DNA of 64,000 nt from Notospermus geniculatus (lineage: Eukaryota; Nemertea; Pilidiophora; Heteronemertea; Lineidae): positions 61,029-125,028 of the forward strand of contig NMRB01000978.1 of assembly GCA_002633025.1 (NCBI GenBank). Direction: 5' to 3'. The position numbers and the translations under genes are program-made. Shown here one piece after another: positions 1 to 10,559 of the stretch. The notes below the pieces were generated by a model, which was given only the letters and a program-made list of their open reading frames with translations, was not told the origin of the DNA and made no database searches. Each line of letters starts with the position of its first letter. The stretch's first letter is position 1.

Positions 1-378
1 GGTAGCCGGATCATAAATATTAGAATGGGCTGTAGTGATGTAGGTCACATGTGGTTGTCGTTGAAACACCACATTCTTGTGGATAGTGCCATGATAAGTC
101 TGGCCTTTGTGGGGCACTCTGCCGCTTTACTCTCCTTGGAAACAGACTTTAGCTTTTATGGCCTAGGGGGGGGGGCAAAATTGATTGAGTCTGGAGGCGA
201 AGCCGGAGGGGGGTCTTGGGGCCCTCCCTCGAAAAAATTGAAAATCTGCACCCTCTCAGATGCATTTTCCCCACATATGACACTACAATAACTTGGCTTG
301 AAGAGGGGAAATTGACCTTTTAGAGCAAAAATTTGTTTTTTCCGTTTGTCCTCGGGGGGGGGGGGGGGNTTACTACTA

Positions 379-618
379 TAGTCTGGTTCAACCTACAGGC
401 GGACCATTGGAATGCAGTTTGTGGTTAGAGTGTGGCAGGAGTGACATAATTGCGGTTACATGTTATGGTGTAATGAATCAGATGACTGTGACTAATAATG
501 AACATGTGGTTTTCATTACATAAGGGTCACACGTAAATAAAATCTTGTGGTCAAAATTAAATGTTCTATTTCCTCACTTGGCATTCCAATGGTCCGCCTC
601 TAGGTTGAACCAGACTTT
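379..618. mobile_element. MITE with about 37-bp terminal inverted repeats
   Basis: The left end reads AGTCTGGTTCAACCTA and the right end is its reverse complement (TAGGTTGAACCAGACT); the match continues inward through GGCGGACCATTGGAATGC with one or two differences. About 165 bp lies between the arms and shows no coding potential. This is the structure of a non-autonomous DNA transposon. An N at 369 lies just outside the left end, so the flank and target duplication cannot be judged. Confidence 0.7.
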
Positions 619-1319
619 ATGTACCTTTATTTGTCACACGACAATATTCGTATAAGCAGACACGTTTTACAGGGGGATCTACTTTACGCTTCTGCCCCCC
701 CCCCACACCATAAAGCTAAATACGGCCCTGTATCCCCGGCCGAACCCGTTCTTTATGTGATAGTGAGGGTAACTCCATATGACTGCAAAAATCTCATACG
801 GGACTCTGGTTTCCTTCTGCTGTACATGAAATTCGCCCCATGTCTTAGGAGCAATTTGCTCTCAGCTCTCTATTCTTTGCAAGAGCGGCGTCCCCCTCCC
901 ATCGTGGAGCGCACATTATCAGAAATTCTGCCAACAGTGTCGAGCTGTGGCGTCCCCAACTATTACGGGTCGGTTCCCGCCCACCCATTCATTCATTCAG
1001 CTATAGTCGCGTTGTATGTCGACACTGGCAGCTACGAAGTACTACCAGCGCTGTGGCGAACATGATTAACATGGAACATTAGCATATGGCCAATCACGAC
1101 ACCGGAATTTAATGAGCTCTGACGACTTATAGCATAAGTCACCTGTAAGGTCACAAACTCGCCAAGCGGAGACACTACGCCCCCTGGATAATGCACTACA
1201 TGTAATGTTATGGCTGAACGTAGTAATTGGCGAGTTTAGGTTTTACGTCTGGTATACGTTCGTCCATAAGTCGCCTCGTGAAGGATACCTATTACTCGGG
1301 AACGGCTTGACGCAGAGTG
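619..1319. other. Non-coding stretch, no gene seen
   Basis: A 148-codon open frame crosses this stretch on the plus strand, but it has no recognisable domain, biased composition or splice context. I treat it as chance. Nothing else stands out. Confidence 0.4.
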
Positions 1320-1842
1320 CTCAAATTTGATATTTACCTCCATCTAGATGACCTTTACATGCGTGTCAAATTTCAGCCTCATTTGACTTCAAACATGGCC
1401 AACAGGTGGCGTAACCCAAAAATCATCAAAGTGCTGTAACTCAGGAACGCCTTAACCCAAAGTGCTGCAATGTGCTATGTGGCCCCCTGCAGATGACCTT
1501 TATGTCCATGTGAAGTTTCGGCCCGATCGGATATCCAATATGGCCGCCAGGTGGCGTAACCCGAAAATCATCAAAATGCTGTAACTCAGGAACGACTTGC
1601 CCCAAAGCGCTCCAATGTGCTATGTGGCCCCCTGCAGATGACCTTTATGTGCATGTGAAGTTCCAGCCCAATCAGACATCCAATATGGCCGCCAGGTGGC
1701 ATTACCCAAAAATCATCAAAGTCCTACCTGGGAATGACTTGACCCAGATTGCTCATATTAAACTGATATGTACCTCCCTCTGTCATTAGACTACTGTGTC
1801 CAACCCAGTGAGCACATGGTCCGTGGACCATTTCATTTCACT
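1320..1842. repeat. 5'-truncated copy of an element with about 150-bp internal tandem units
   Basis: Three to four degenerate units of roughly 150 bp repeat here. Each contains CTGTAACTCAGGAACG, a GATGACCTTTA box and AATATGGCCGCCAGGTGGC. The stretch ends in GAGCACATGGTCCGTGGACC followed by ATTTCATT, with a small palindrome around GGTCC/GGACC. The same units and the same end occur in the insertion at 47420-48832, so this is a second, 5'-shortened copy of that family. Confidence 0.75.
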
Positions 1843-2204
1843 AGCTACATATGTTCCGTTGTCTTTGACGGTTTCAACGGTATATGGGCCTTTTTGAACT
1901 ATGTATAATTACTCGTTATCAATGATCGCTACCATCAAACTGAAATACATGTAGACAGTACATTAATCTTGCCGTTGTCCCTAGGGATAAATGTCCTGAC
2001 CGGACGACTATATCGCCTGTCACCCCGGTACCGGTACAACGACGAAAGTACGTAGATAAACACGGTAAACTCCAGATCACGAAAAACCGGAAACCCGAAT
2101 TCCAACCGTGGACTGAGTGGTCCCTTCGGTTAGAACAGCGAGCCGATAATGACGTGACCCTCTCTTTTCTGTCATTGCCCAGGAAAATCGTCCGTTACCG
2201 TCTA

Positions 2205-2490
2205 AGCGCGGTGGTCGAGTGGTTAGCGCGCTTGACTACCAAACTGTGCAATGGGTCGGCGCGAGTTCGACTCCGGGCGCAAGGCACATAATTGTGAAAC
2301 AAGATATTGTGAAAAATTAATTGAGGGTCCGTCGGATGGGACTAAAAGCCGTGGTCCCTTGTACCTGAGTGTCTATGCCAGGGCAAGTAAAAGACCCCAC
2401 ACAAGTGGACTGTAGCCTGTCGTGGACTCCATACCTCCGGCAAAAACCCAACAGGGTTACGATGCCGGTAATGATATGATATGATATTAG
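2205..2490 (+). mobile_element. tRNA-derived SINE
   Basis: The head carries an RNA polymerase III A box (TGGTCGAGTGG, about 2212-2222) and a B box (GAGTTCGACTCC, about 2263-2274) spaced as in a tRNA. It is followed by a body containing GCCGTGGTCCCTTGTACC and TGTCTATGCCAGGGCAAG and a tail of ATGAT-type repeats. A second copy with the same body lies at 22051-22305. The tRNA-like part no longer closes an acceptor stem, so this is a SINE and not a functional tRNA gene. Confidence 0.8.
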
Positions 2491-3432
2491 TTACTTCACC
2501 GTTCCATGCCATCCACTTCAATAATGGTTATCATCTTGGAATGTGGATGATGGGAAACAGTTGAAAGTAGTCGGGTTGAAGAAGGTCCGATCTTGGATAG
2601 ATGGTACTAGGACAGAGACAGATAAAGTCGGCAAACTCCAGATCGACAACAAGGTACACATGACTTGAGACCATTAACAGATTATTACGTGTCCGCTGGC
2701 CTCGTTGGATAATTTTCCAGTGACACAAACGATGGCTGAATCTGTGGCTGGTTAGGCCTACCGCCTGATATCAGATCATTCTGAATGGAAGGGAATGGAA
2801 GTCTGAGCTTTAAGCCTGCGGGGAGGTAAAAGTGAAAACAAAGGGACCATACAACATCTAGTTGTCATCGAACAAAGCCACTGCATGAATGTACAAATGT
2901 TTTGATCATTTTGATATTGTGGCGACCTTGGATTGACATACACCGAGGCAGCCGGTACGGCTTTTTCCAGATAGTACAGAAAGAACAGAGGAAAGTTAGC
3001 GTTTCAGAGGCACCGCCTAAAGAAGACCCACCTCGCTTAAAGACACCCTTCTTTTGTGCCTGAACAGAGCAATCTGTCCAGTTTTCGGTTCCGCCTTGCG
3101 GTCACATGAAGGAAGCCATCCAAGTGGTTACGTTCGTACAGAATCTCGCAGGAGTTGAACATCAAACTATTGTGACCTTGACCTGCAAGAAATGCCAGAG
3201 TGCACCAGCGTCCCCTTTGTCGTCAAATTTTGGGTCGTATTTTAGAACGTTCCTTAAAGCGCTACGCTATGTATCCAAAACTAAATTTCGTGACGCCGTC
3301 GTAGTGCATCTCATTTATGGTGACCTCGTTCATAGCTTTATACACACGGTCGATGTACACCATTTACACACCGCTCTGGCATACACCTTTGCCCCCAAGC
3401 TAAATTACTCCGCAGCGTGGAACTATTAACGA
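2491..3432. other. Non-coding stretch, no gene recognised
   Basis: A 107-codon plus-strand frame (3106-3429) and a short minus-strand frame lie here, but neither shows a domain or splice context. The first ends just before the zinc-finger exon at 3448 and could be part of its 5' region; I cannot support that further. Confidence 0.35.
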
Positions 3433-3447
3433 GTGACGTCATCCAAG

Positions 3448-4532
3448 ATGGCCGCGTCCATGGAACCCTCGACTCCCGTGAAAAAAATCACATTTAAGTG
3501 CTTTGTTTGCCTTTCGACGACCACGACATTCGCACTTGGTGGACCAAAGTGCACGTCAGAAAATTTTGTGCAGAAGTTAAAAGACATTGTTGGGGTGGGA
3601 AATTGTAATATTATAGAGGATTTGCTAACCTTGGACAGTGACCCGCTACGGGCGCTACCTGCGGCGTCACATGTACATGTGTGTAGAGCCTGTTTTGGGC
3701 GTGTTCTGAGGGGCCATGAGTTGTTGACAAACTTAAAGCAAATGGCTCGCGGGGTTTGTTTACATTTTTGGTGGTACCTCCCATAGAGAGTGAATCTCGC
3801 CTCCAGGCAAAGCAGTGCTCCAGCAATATGCGAAACCTGTGCACATATGCTAACGTAAACACTGGGGACGAGGTTCCATTAAAAATTTGTTAAAATGGGT
3901 TAATGACGTTTTCAAATTCAGTCGGTCAAAATGTACATTTTGTGCCATTCACATTGATTTCGAAGCGGCAGATTTTGCAGAATGCGCCTCCGAAGTTTGG
4001 CTGTCTAATGCATTTCCCATTAAACTAAAATCCTTCTTTCGCCTTTTTCTCAAAACGGCGCTTGATTTGAGGACATGTCAACAAACAACTGTCAACAAAC
4101 CCCGCGAGCCATTTGCTTTAACTACTAATGTGAAAGAGTACACCGCTGCTGCTGGGGTGAGGATGAAAAGGATGGCCCATTTCAGCCCAAGAATTGGCAT
4201 CAAATGCAGTAAGGAGACCTGCAGGTTCTAGGCCGACTGCTGCTGGGCCTGGTGGTGGTAGGCCTACTGCCAGCAAGTCAAGGAGGCAACTAGACGTTCA
4301 CCTAGAGCCAAAGGACACACAAACTCCTATTGAAAGTCATTATATCAGCAGTGGTCATGGTGATGACAGTGAATGTGATCCCACTGAGGTACGGGGTCCC
4401 ATCACCATCGATGACGAACATTGTTATGCGCAGCCAATTGATGTGGCAAATGAAAGCAGAAAAGTGCTTCAGGAATTGAACAAAGAGACTGAATCAATAC
4501 TCCACAATGCTGGTCTTTTTAGTGATCGTTAG
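3448..4532 (+). pseudogene. Broken zinc-finger (ZAD-like) gene exon, disrupted by a MITE
   Basis: The open frame begins near 3448 (MAASMEP...) and carries a C-x2-C pair (KCFVC) and a second C-x2-C pair (VCRACFG) about 65 residues apart. This resembles the zinc-binding N-terminal modules of ZAD or THAP-associated transposon-derived genes. A 381-bp MITE (3737-4117) splits the exon. Skipping the MITE and one TTAA joins ...HELLTNL to TTNVKEYTAAAG in frame, so the insertion landed in coding sequence. After ...MAHFSPR near 4190 a one-base shift of frame is needed to continue into NAVRRPAGSRPTAAGP and a tail ending ESILHNAGLFSDR, stop at 4530-4532. The locus is therefore probably dead. It could instead be a first exon whose second half is alternatively framed. 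The assignment to a transposon-derived family is inference. Confidence 0.5.
3737..4117. mobile_element. MITE with TTAA target duplication
   Basis: The ends are inverted repeats of about 25 bp (AGCAAATGGCTCGCGGGGTT and its complement). TTAA flanks both sides (3733-3736 and 4118-4121). TTAA duplication is typical of piggyBac and Kolobok transposons. The element interrupts the zinc-finger exon. A minus-strand open frame inside it looks like chance. Confidence 0.85.
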
Positions 4533-5172
4533 TTTAAAAGATTATTTCCAGAATCTTAGCAAATTTTCGACCCCAACCGGGGTCTTCTTCAGGCTGGCAC
4601 TTTCAAGTCGAGCTACCAGAAGTATAATGTGCTGGATCCCAACATTACAAGTAAATCTGAAATAAAGAAACCCCGTGCAAACAGGAGGTGTGGAAAGTAG
4701 TAGATGAATAGAAACAAAGCCCCATTGTTGAGTGCTGGGGCTAAAAATTGAAGACCTGGGTCCGTATTCATAAACGTACTTAAGTCAAAGTATGATACTT
4801 ATATTCCTACCTAACCTAAGCATCATGCTCAAGTCATATTCTATATACTTACCTAAAGTGTCATGCCTAAGTGGAATTCAATATGCTACTTACCTTATGC
4901 ATCATGCTCAAATTGGCACTCAAATATAAGACACCTCCTGAGCTGTCTTAAGTAGGAGAAAGTTGAACATTCACAGTCATTTCTTGCTGCATTTATGCTT
5001 GCGTGGAAAGAACAATTTGCTAGACGGCGTGCAATACGAAGAGAACGGGTTTTTAGAGACCGCCCCCGTCCATTGGATGCATACAGCGACGTAGAACTGT
5101 ATCAAAGGTATCGACTCGACCGCCCAACGATTATCAAACTGATTGATGCTGTGGGGGATGAACTCGACCCTA

Positions 5173-5413
5173 AAGGCCTGTCTACACCATCAACATTTTC
5201 AAAACATTTCTGCGACAAAACGTTTTGAAAACTGTTCTGGAAATGTTGCAGCTGTTTCGGGATTGGTCTATACTCTGCATTGAAAACATGCTTTGCAAAA
5301 GTTGCAAGTCCAGTCCGCACTATGCAACAAACCGAAAACAACGGTGTTTTCGAAATGTTGCAGCTGGATGTTTGTGAAATGTTTTGGAAATGTTGATGGT
5401 GTAGACAGGCCTT
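5173..5413. mobile_element. MITE nested inside Harbinger copy 1
   Basis: The ends are AAGGCCTGTCTACACCATCA and its inverted complement, followed inward by AACATTTTCAAAACATTTC-type sequence. The same element sits at the same place in the other two Harbinger copies (about 6998-7246 and 8181-8428), so it inserted before the host element multiplied. It truncates the transposase frame in every copy. Confidence 0.8.
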
Positions 5414-5501
5414 AAAACACTGAGGAACCATGCCCTGCCGAGAGAACTGAAAGTTCTGGCTGCATTGCATTTTTATAGCACGGGGTCGTTTTCAGTTAAT
5501 A

Positions 5502-5868
5502 GGGAGTTTTCGCAAAGCCCCCGAAACGCCAACGCGAACGCCAAACCCATTGTTCGATGAAGGGCGGTTTACACTAGGTTGCATCAAGTTGCAAGTTGCA
5601 GCAACTTGCAACTTGTTGCAAACTACCTGGGGCGGTTTACACATAGAAAAATCGATGCAACATCCAGCGTGATCGAGTTGCAACAAGTTGCATGCCCGTT
5701 TACACATGCAACTTTTATGAAACTTTTTGGTCTCATCAGCTTTATGCAACAAGTTGCACGAAGTTGCATATGAAAAGTTGCATGTGTAAACGGGCCTTGA
5801 CACGAAGAGAGCACCGAACAAAAGCATAGACGTTCGCGTTGGCGTTGCGGGGGTTTTGCGAAAACTCT
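5502..5868. mobile_element. Nested inverted-repeat element in Harbinger copy 1 only
   Basis: The left end reads GGGAGTTTTCGCAAAGCCCC then CGCCAACGCGAACG; the right end is close to its inverse (CGTTCGCGTTGGCG then GGGTTTTGCGAAAACTC). Inside lies another series of inverted motifs (GGGCGGTTTACAC and GTGTAAACGGGCC, with GTTGCA-rich sequence), suggesting a transposon within a transposon. The homologous site in copy 2 (around 7335) lacks it. Confidence 0.7.
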
Positions 5869-6580
5869 ATACTAGTAACTGAATAGGGACTCCCTGCACC
5901 ATCACAACCAACGATGAGCAATTATTTCACAAGTAATCTTCGCACTTTTGCCTCTTTGCTTTCGTGGGTTGTCAAATTCCCAGAATTGTGTCACTTTTCA
6001 GTGCTTGATCCCGGCCCAAACCACAAAAGGGGCTGGAAACTTAAGACAGGGTTTGTCAAAATGGGCCAATTTTGGAAAATACTTGACCAATTTTCCTGAA
6101 ACTTGCAAGGTTAATAGGGTTGACCAAATGATTGGAAAATATGAAGAAACCAAAACAACAAACTGACCCTGACCTGATTAACTGAAACAATGCAATTTTC
6201 AGACCCCTCGAATCACGTGAAATAAACATCCTGTGGGTGTGTAACTTCATACATTTGTTGATATGATCATATACAAAAAACTAACAATCAATAAAAAGTA
6301 TACTGCTGTCACAACCTTGAGAAATACAGCAATATGAATTCCAACTTGAGCATTATACCTAGCTATGTATGACACTTACAGAGTAGTCATGACTAACTTA
6401 GGAACTTTTATGAATACGGGCCCTGAAACAGAAACCCACTCTTTTTGAATTGATCCTGTGGATGGTTTTCCCAGAAAAATGATTTCACAATAGTGAAAGT
6501 CAAAAACCCTGTTTTCTGTGTCACACTTCACCCACTACCATTGAAAGTACATGTAATAGGCCTAACAGGGTAAAGGCCAG

Positions 6581-7681
6581 GGTCCGTATTCATAAACGTA
6601 CTTAAGTCAAAGTATGATACCTATATTCCTACCTAACCTAAGCATCATGCTCAGGTCAAATTCTATAACAAACTTACCTAAAGTGTCATGCCTAAGTGGA
6701 ATTCAATATGCTACTTACCTAATGCATCATGCTCAACTTGGCACTCAAATATAAGACACCTCCTGAGCTGTCTTAAGTAGGAGAAAGTTGAACATTCACA
6801 GTCATTTCTTGCTGCATTTATGCTTGCGGGGCAAGAACAATTTGCTAGACGGCGTGCAATACGAAGAGAACGGGTTTTTAGAGACCGCCCCCGTCCATTG
6901 GATGCACACAGCGACGTAGAACTGTATCAAAGGTATCGACTCGACTGCCCAACGATTATCAAACTGATTGATGCTGTGGGGGATGAACTCGACCCTAACG
7001 GCCTCTCTACACCATCAACATTTCCAAAACATTTCTGCGACAAAACGTTTTGAAAACTGTTTTGGAAATGTTGCAGCTGTTTCGGATTGGTCTATACTCT
7101 GCAATGAAAACATGCTTTGCAAAAGTTGCAAGCCCAGTCCGCACTGTGCAACAAACCGAAAACATGGAAAACAGCGGTGTTTTGGAAATGTTGCAGCTGG
7201 ATGTTTGTGAAATGTTTTGGAAATGTTGATGATGTAGACAGGCCTTAAAACACTGAGGAACCATGCCCTGCTGAGAGAGCCGAAAGTTCTGGCTGCATTG
7301 CGTTTTTATAGGACGGGGTCCTTTTCAGTTACTGAATGGGGACTCCCTGCAACATCACAACCAACGATGAGCAGTTATTTCACAAGTAATCTTCGCATTT
7401 TTACCTCTATTGCTTCGGAGGGTTGTCAAATTCCCAGAATTGTGTCACTTTTCAGTGCTTGATCCCGACCCAAACCACAAAATTTTAACATGCTTGTGGT
7501 TGAAATCTAACAAACTACCCAGCCGGAAAGGCTATGCATGATGCCTTAAGTTATTCATCATGCTAAGCAAAGTATAATACTTAGGCACGTTTATGAATTC
7601 CAACTTGAGCATTATACCTAGCTATGTATGACACTTACAGAGTAGTCATGACTAACTTAGGAACTTTTATGAATACGGGCC
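6581..7681 (+). mobile_element. Harbinger-derived element, copy 2
   Basis: It has the same terminal sequences as copy 1 and is colinear with it, but lacks the nested element at 5502-5868. The frame at 6820 (LAGQEQFARRRAIRRER...) matches the copy 1 frame with few substitutions and is cut at the same nested MITE. Its right end abuts copy 3 directly, with a single CTG (7682-7684) between the two. Confidence 0.8.
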
Positions 7682-7684
7682 CTG

Positions 7685-8530
7685 GGTCCGTATTCATAAA
7701 CGTACTTAAGTCAAAGTATGATACTAATATTCCTACCTAACCTAAGCATCATGCTCAAGTCAAATTCTATAACACACTTACCTATTAAGTGTCATGCATA
7801 AGTGGAATTCAATATGCTGCTTATCTAATGCATCATGCTCAACTTGGCACTCAAATATAAGACACCTCCTGAGGAGAAAGTTGAATTTTCACAGTCATTT
7901 CTTGCTGCGTTTATGCTTGCGGGGCAAGAACAATTTGCTAGACGGCGTGCAATACGAAGGGAATGGGTTTTTAGAGACCGCCTCCATCCACTAGATGTAT
8001 ACAACGACTTAGAACTGTACCAACGGTATCGAATCGACCGCCCAACGATTATCGAACTGATTGATTGATTGATCGAGTTTATTTCTAAACATAAAATTTA
8101 CAAATATAACTAAGAAAGGGCCGAAGCCGAGGCATTTGTGGCCCGAACTGATTGATGGTGTGGGGGATGAATTGACCCTAAAGGCCTATCTACACCATCA
8201 AAATTTTCAAAGCATTTCTGGGACAAAAGGTTTTGAAAACTGTTTTGGAAATGTTGCGGCTGATTGGTCTACAGTTTCTGCAATGAAAACATGCTTTCAA
8301 ATTATTTTGCAATAAGTTGCAGGTCCAGTCCGCACTATTTAACAAACCGAAAACAACGGTGTTTTGGAGATGTTGCAGCTGGATGTTTGTGAAATGTTTT
8401 GGAAATGTTGATATTGTAGACAGGCCTTTAAAACACTGAGGAACCATACCCTGCCGAGAGAACTGAAAGTTCTGGCTGCATTGCGTTTTTATGGCACGGA
8501 ATCGTTTTCAGTTACTGACTGGGGACTCCC
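7685..8530 (+). mobile_element. Harbinger-derived element, copy 3, 3' truncated
   Basis: It starts GGTCCGTATTCATAAACG immediately after copy 2 and carries the same transposase fragment (about 7911-8063). It loses similarity near 8530, before the expected right end. The frame is also broken by a short retrotransposon tail (8066-8144). The copy is non-autonomous and degenerate. Confidence 0.75.
8066..8144 (-). mobile_element. Truncated LINE 3' end inserted in Harbinger copy 3
   Basis: About 80 bp flanked by a 12-bp direct duplication, GAACTGATTGAT (about 8054-8065 and 8145-8156). Read on the minus strand it starts GGGCCACAAATGCCTCGGC and ends in a CAAT/ATCA-type microsatellite tail. This is the pattern of a severely 5'-truncated CR1/L2-like retrotransposon. 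The family assignment is inference. Confidence 0.6.
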
Positions 8531-9688
8531 ATCCTGAGAATCTCAGGTCATTTACGGTCGTACCCTCCCTCAATGCCCTGAGGACATCCACCCCGTTTCG
8601 GTGGGGAAGAGGGACATTCCCTCATGTGTACTCGCCAATTGGTAATTCACGAACAAACCATGCAAAGCAGTGGGGAAATGCCACTTGATGTAATGGACAA
8701 ATATCGCGCCTAGTGCTACAACGTCTGCACATACATCTGGTATTACGAGTTACCGGATACCAGGCTCCTAGCATTGTATCTCATTCCATAATTTATGCAC
8801 GCTGCCGAATGACAGCTGCCCCAAACACATGAACTGGATCATACCTTCGTGTTCTGATCCCATCAGTACGTCCTCGTTGACAAAATAATCCGTGAGAATC
8901 ATGTTGACGCGAAGTTAATTGAGGAACAATCAGAAACTCAGCGAGTTTGTCAGCGACTCGAGAAATTTTCACAGCTACCATATTTGGGATATGACCAAGA
9001 CGGGATAGAAGNGCCACAACAGGGCACCCGAGGCCACCACAGAACACCACTGACTTTAGGCCATGTCGATTTAGAGGAATCAGAGGAATCGGAGGAAAAT
9101 TCAGTATGCAGCCCATCAGTCACACAAGATCACACGACTATCATGTAGGCCTACTAAATACAAACACAGCCACGTGGTTGTGTAAACGTCATGTCCTTTA
9201 GTGGAACTTGCAATTCGGCCCTTAATTTTCTCCTAAAGTGCTGGCTTTCGGCCCTCAAGTCATTTTAACTGTCTTATCACCAACCTCGATGATGATGAGT
9301 TTATTATAACAACTCAATAGCCAAGGAAATGTTATGAATTAACTATTCTGATAGTTTTATATTTTATCTTACGGTGATTTTCTGGATTTTCCAGCCCGAT
9401 TCCTCCAATTCCTCTGATTCCTCTAAATCGACATGGCCCTGACTTTATCATCACATAGATTTGGGGCACCACAGGACACCGAGATTACCACAGCACAGCA
9501 CTCACTGCACCACCACATATATGTGGGGCAGCACAGCACACCACTGACTGTACAACCACATGATGTGGGACACCACAGAACGCTGACACAGAACACCACG
9601 TAGGCCTACACCCTCACGGAAACTTTCTTGCACAGTGACAGATGATTAGTTCTTCTATCCCAGTTGGCGAAATCCCCATGACGATGAC
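8531..9688. other. Repeat-derived non-coding stretch
   Basis: No gene is supported. A 107-codon minus-strand frame (8793-9116) contains an N (9012) and has no recognisable domain. Around 9055-9110 and 9395-9435 the AGAGGAATC/GATTCCTCT sequence next to CATGTCGATTTAG occurs in opposite orientations, a loose inverted repeat. Between about 9450 and 9610 short CACCACA/GCACAGCAC motifs recur without clear periodicity. Confidence 0.4.
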
Positions 9689-9865
9689 TAATGCCCGTTG
9701 TACACGGTAGGATTTTCCTGTACTAAAAATTATAAATGGGGCCTAAATGGGTGTCCACAATGTCTTTCAGCAATGCAATCGGTAGCCTCTGACCGAAGTC
9801 ACCCTTCATGAGCCTCATTTATAATTTTTAGTACAAAAAAATCCTACCGTGTACAACGGGCATTA
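9689..9865. mobile_element. Short MITE with about 50-bp terminal inverted repeats
   Basis: The left end ATGCCCGTTGTACACGGTAG continues with GATTTTCCTGTACTAAAAAT, and the right end is its inverse with one small indel. The outermost bases are TA on both sides, consistent with a TA target duplication as in Tc1/mariner elements. There is no coding capacity. Confidence 0.8.
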
Positions 9866-9902
9866 GATTTTAGCAAAGATGACTACAAGGAAACTCATCT
9901 CT

Positions 9903-10305
9903 TAAAGGGACTAGGAAAATTTTTTCAAGCTTCGGTTATTACAAAATGCTAGTCTTTCATGATAAATTCCCACCGTCAATTCACTTTTTCAATTAACTGT
10001 TAATTACTGGCACCCAGACAAATCAGTTATCACCACACCATGGAGCATTCACCACGTCACTGGGAACCTAATCAACATAATAGAGTACAAGCTCGCTCCA
10101 TAGAGTACAAGCTCGCTCCATACAAAACATACAGCGAGAGGTTCCCAGTGACGTGGTGAATTCTCCATGGTGTGGTGATGACTGATTTGTCTGGGTGCCA
10201 GTAATTAACACTTAATTGAAAAAGTGAATTGACGGTGGGAATTTATCATGAAAGACTAGCATTTTGTAATAACCGAAGCTTGAAAAAAAATTCCTAGTCC
10301 CTTTA
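9903..10305. mobile_element. Foldback-type element with about 165-bp inverted arms
   Basis: The arm begins TAAAGGGACTAGGAAAATTT and the opposite arm is its near-perfect inverse through AAGCTTCGGTTATTACAAAA, CCACCGTCAATTCACTTTTT and ACCACACCATGGAG. The central loop contains two direct copies of AGAGTACAAGCTCGCTCCAT (about 10081-10122). The whole would fold into a long hairpin. It is non-coding. Confidence 0.85.
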
Positions 10306-10559
10306 AAGGGAGACATGCGAAAAATAGCGACTAGGCGGACTCTGTCTGAGTACCATGATTCGCTGTGTGGTGGCGCGGTAAAAACATAGTTACAAATCCT
10401 TTCGTACGGTGCCGCCACTATAGGGCTAGCCCTGGTGGTGGGTTCTGGAACCAAACTACCGATAAATCCCGAACACCGTGCGAACTTTACCGAAAGATCA
10501 GCTTCGTGTTGACACATGTCATGCATGCGACACGGACGCATGCTTTTGACACATGGACT

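Larger units (their letters stand above)
4759..6422 (+). mobile_element. Harbinger-derived element, copy 1
   Basis: The element starts GGTCCGTATTCATAAACG and ends ...TTATGAATACGGGCC, with CTG on both sides (4756-4758, 6423-6425) as a 3-bp target duplication. An open frame at 4995 reads LAWKEQFARRRAIRRERVFR, then RDRPRPLD, then YSDVELYQRYRLDRPTIIKL; this is the N-terminal segment seen before the nuclease domain of PIF/Harbinger (HARBI1-type) transposases. The frame is cut after about 60 residues by a nested inverted-repeat element (5173-5413), and a second element (5502-5868) is nested further on. No DDE catalytic part remains, so the copy is non-autonomous. Confidence 0.8.

Noticed and set aside
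619-1065. 148-codon open frame on the plus strand
   Set aside because: No domain, no splice context and composition like the surrounding non-coding DNA.
2205-2285. Functional tRNA gene
   Set aside because: A and B boxes are present, but the acceptor stem does not pair and a SINE body follows.
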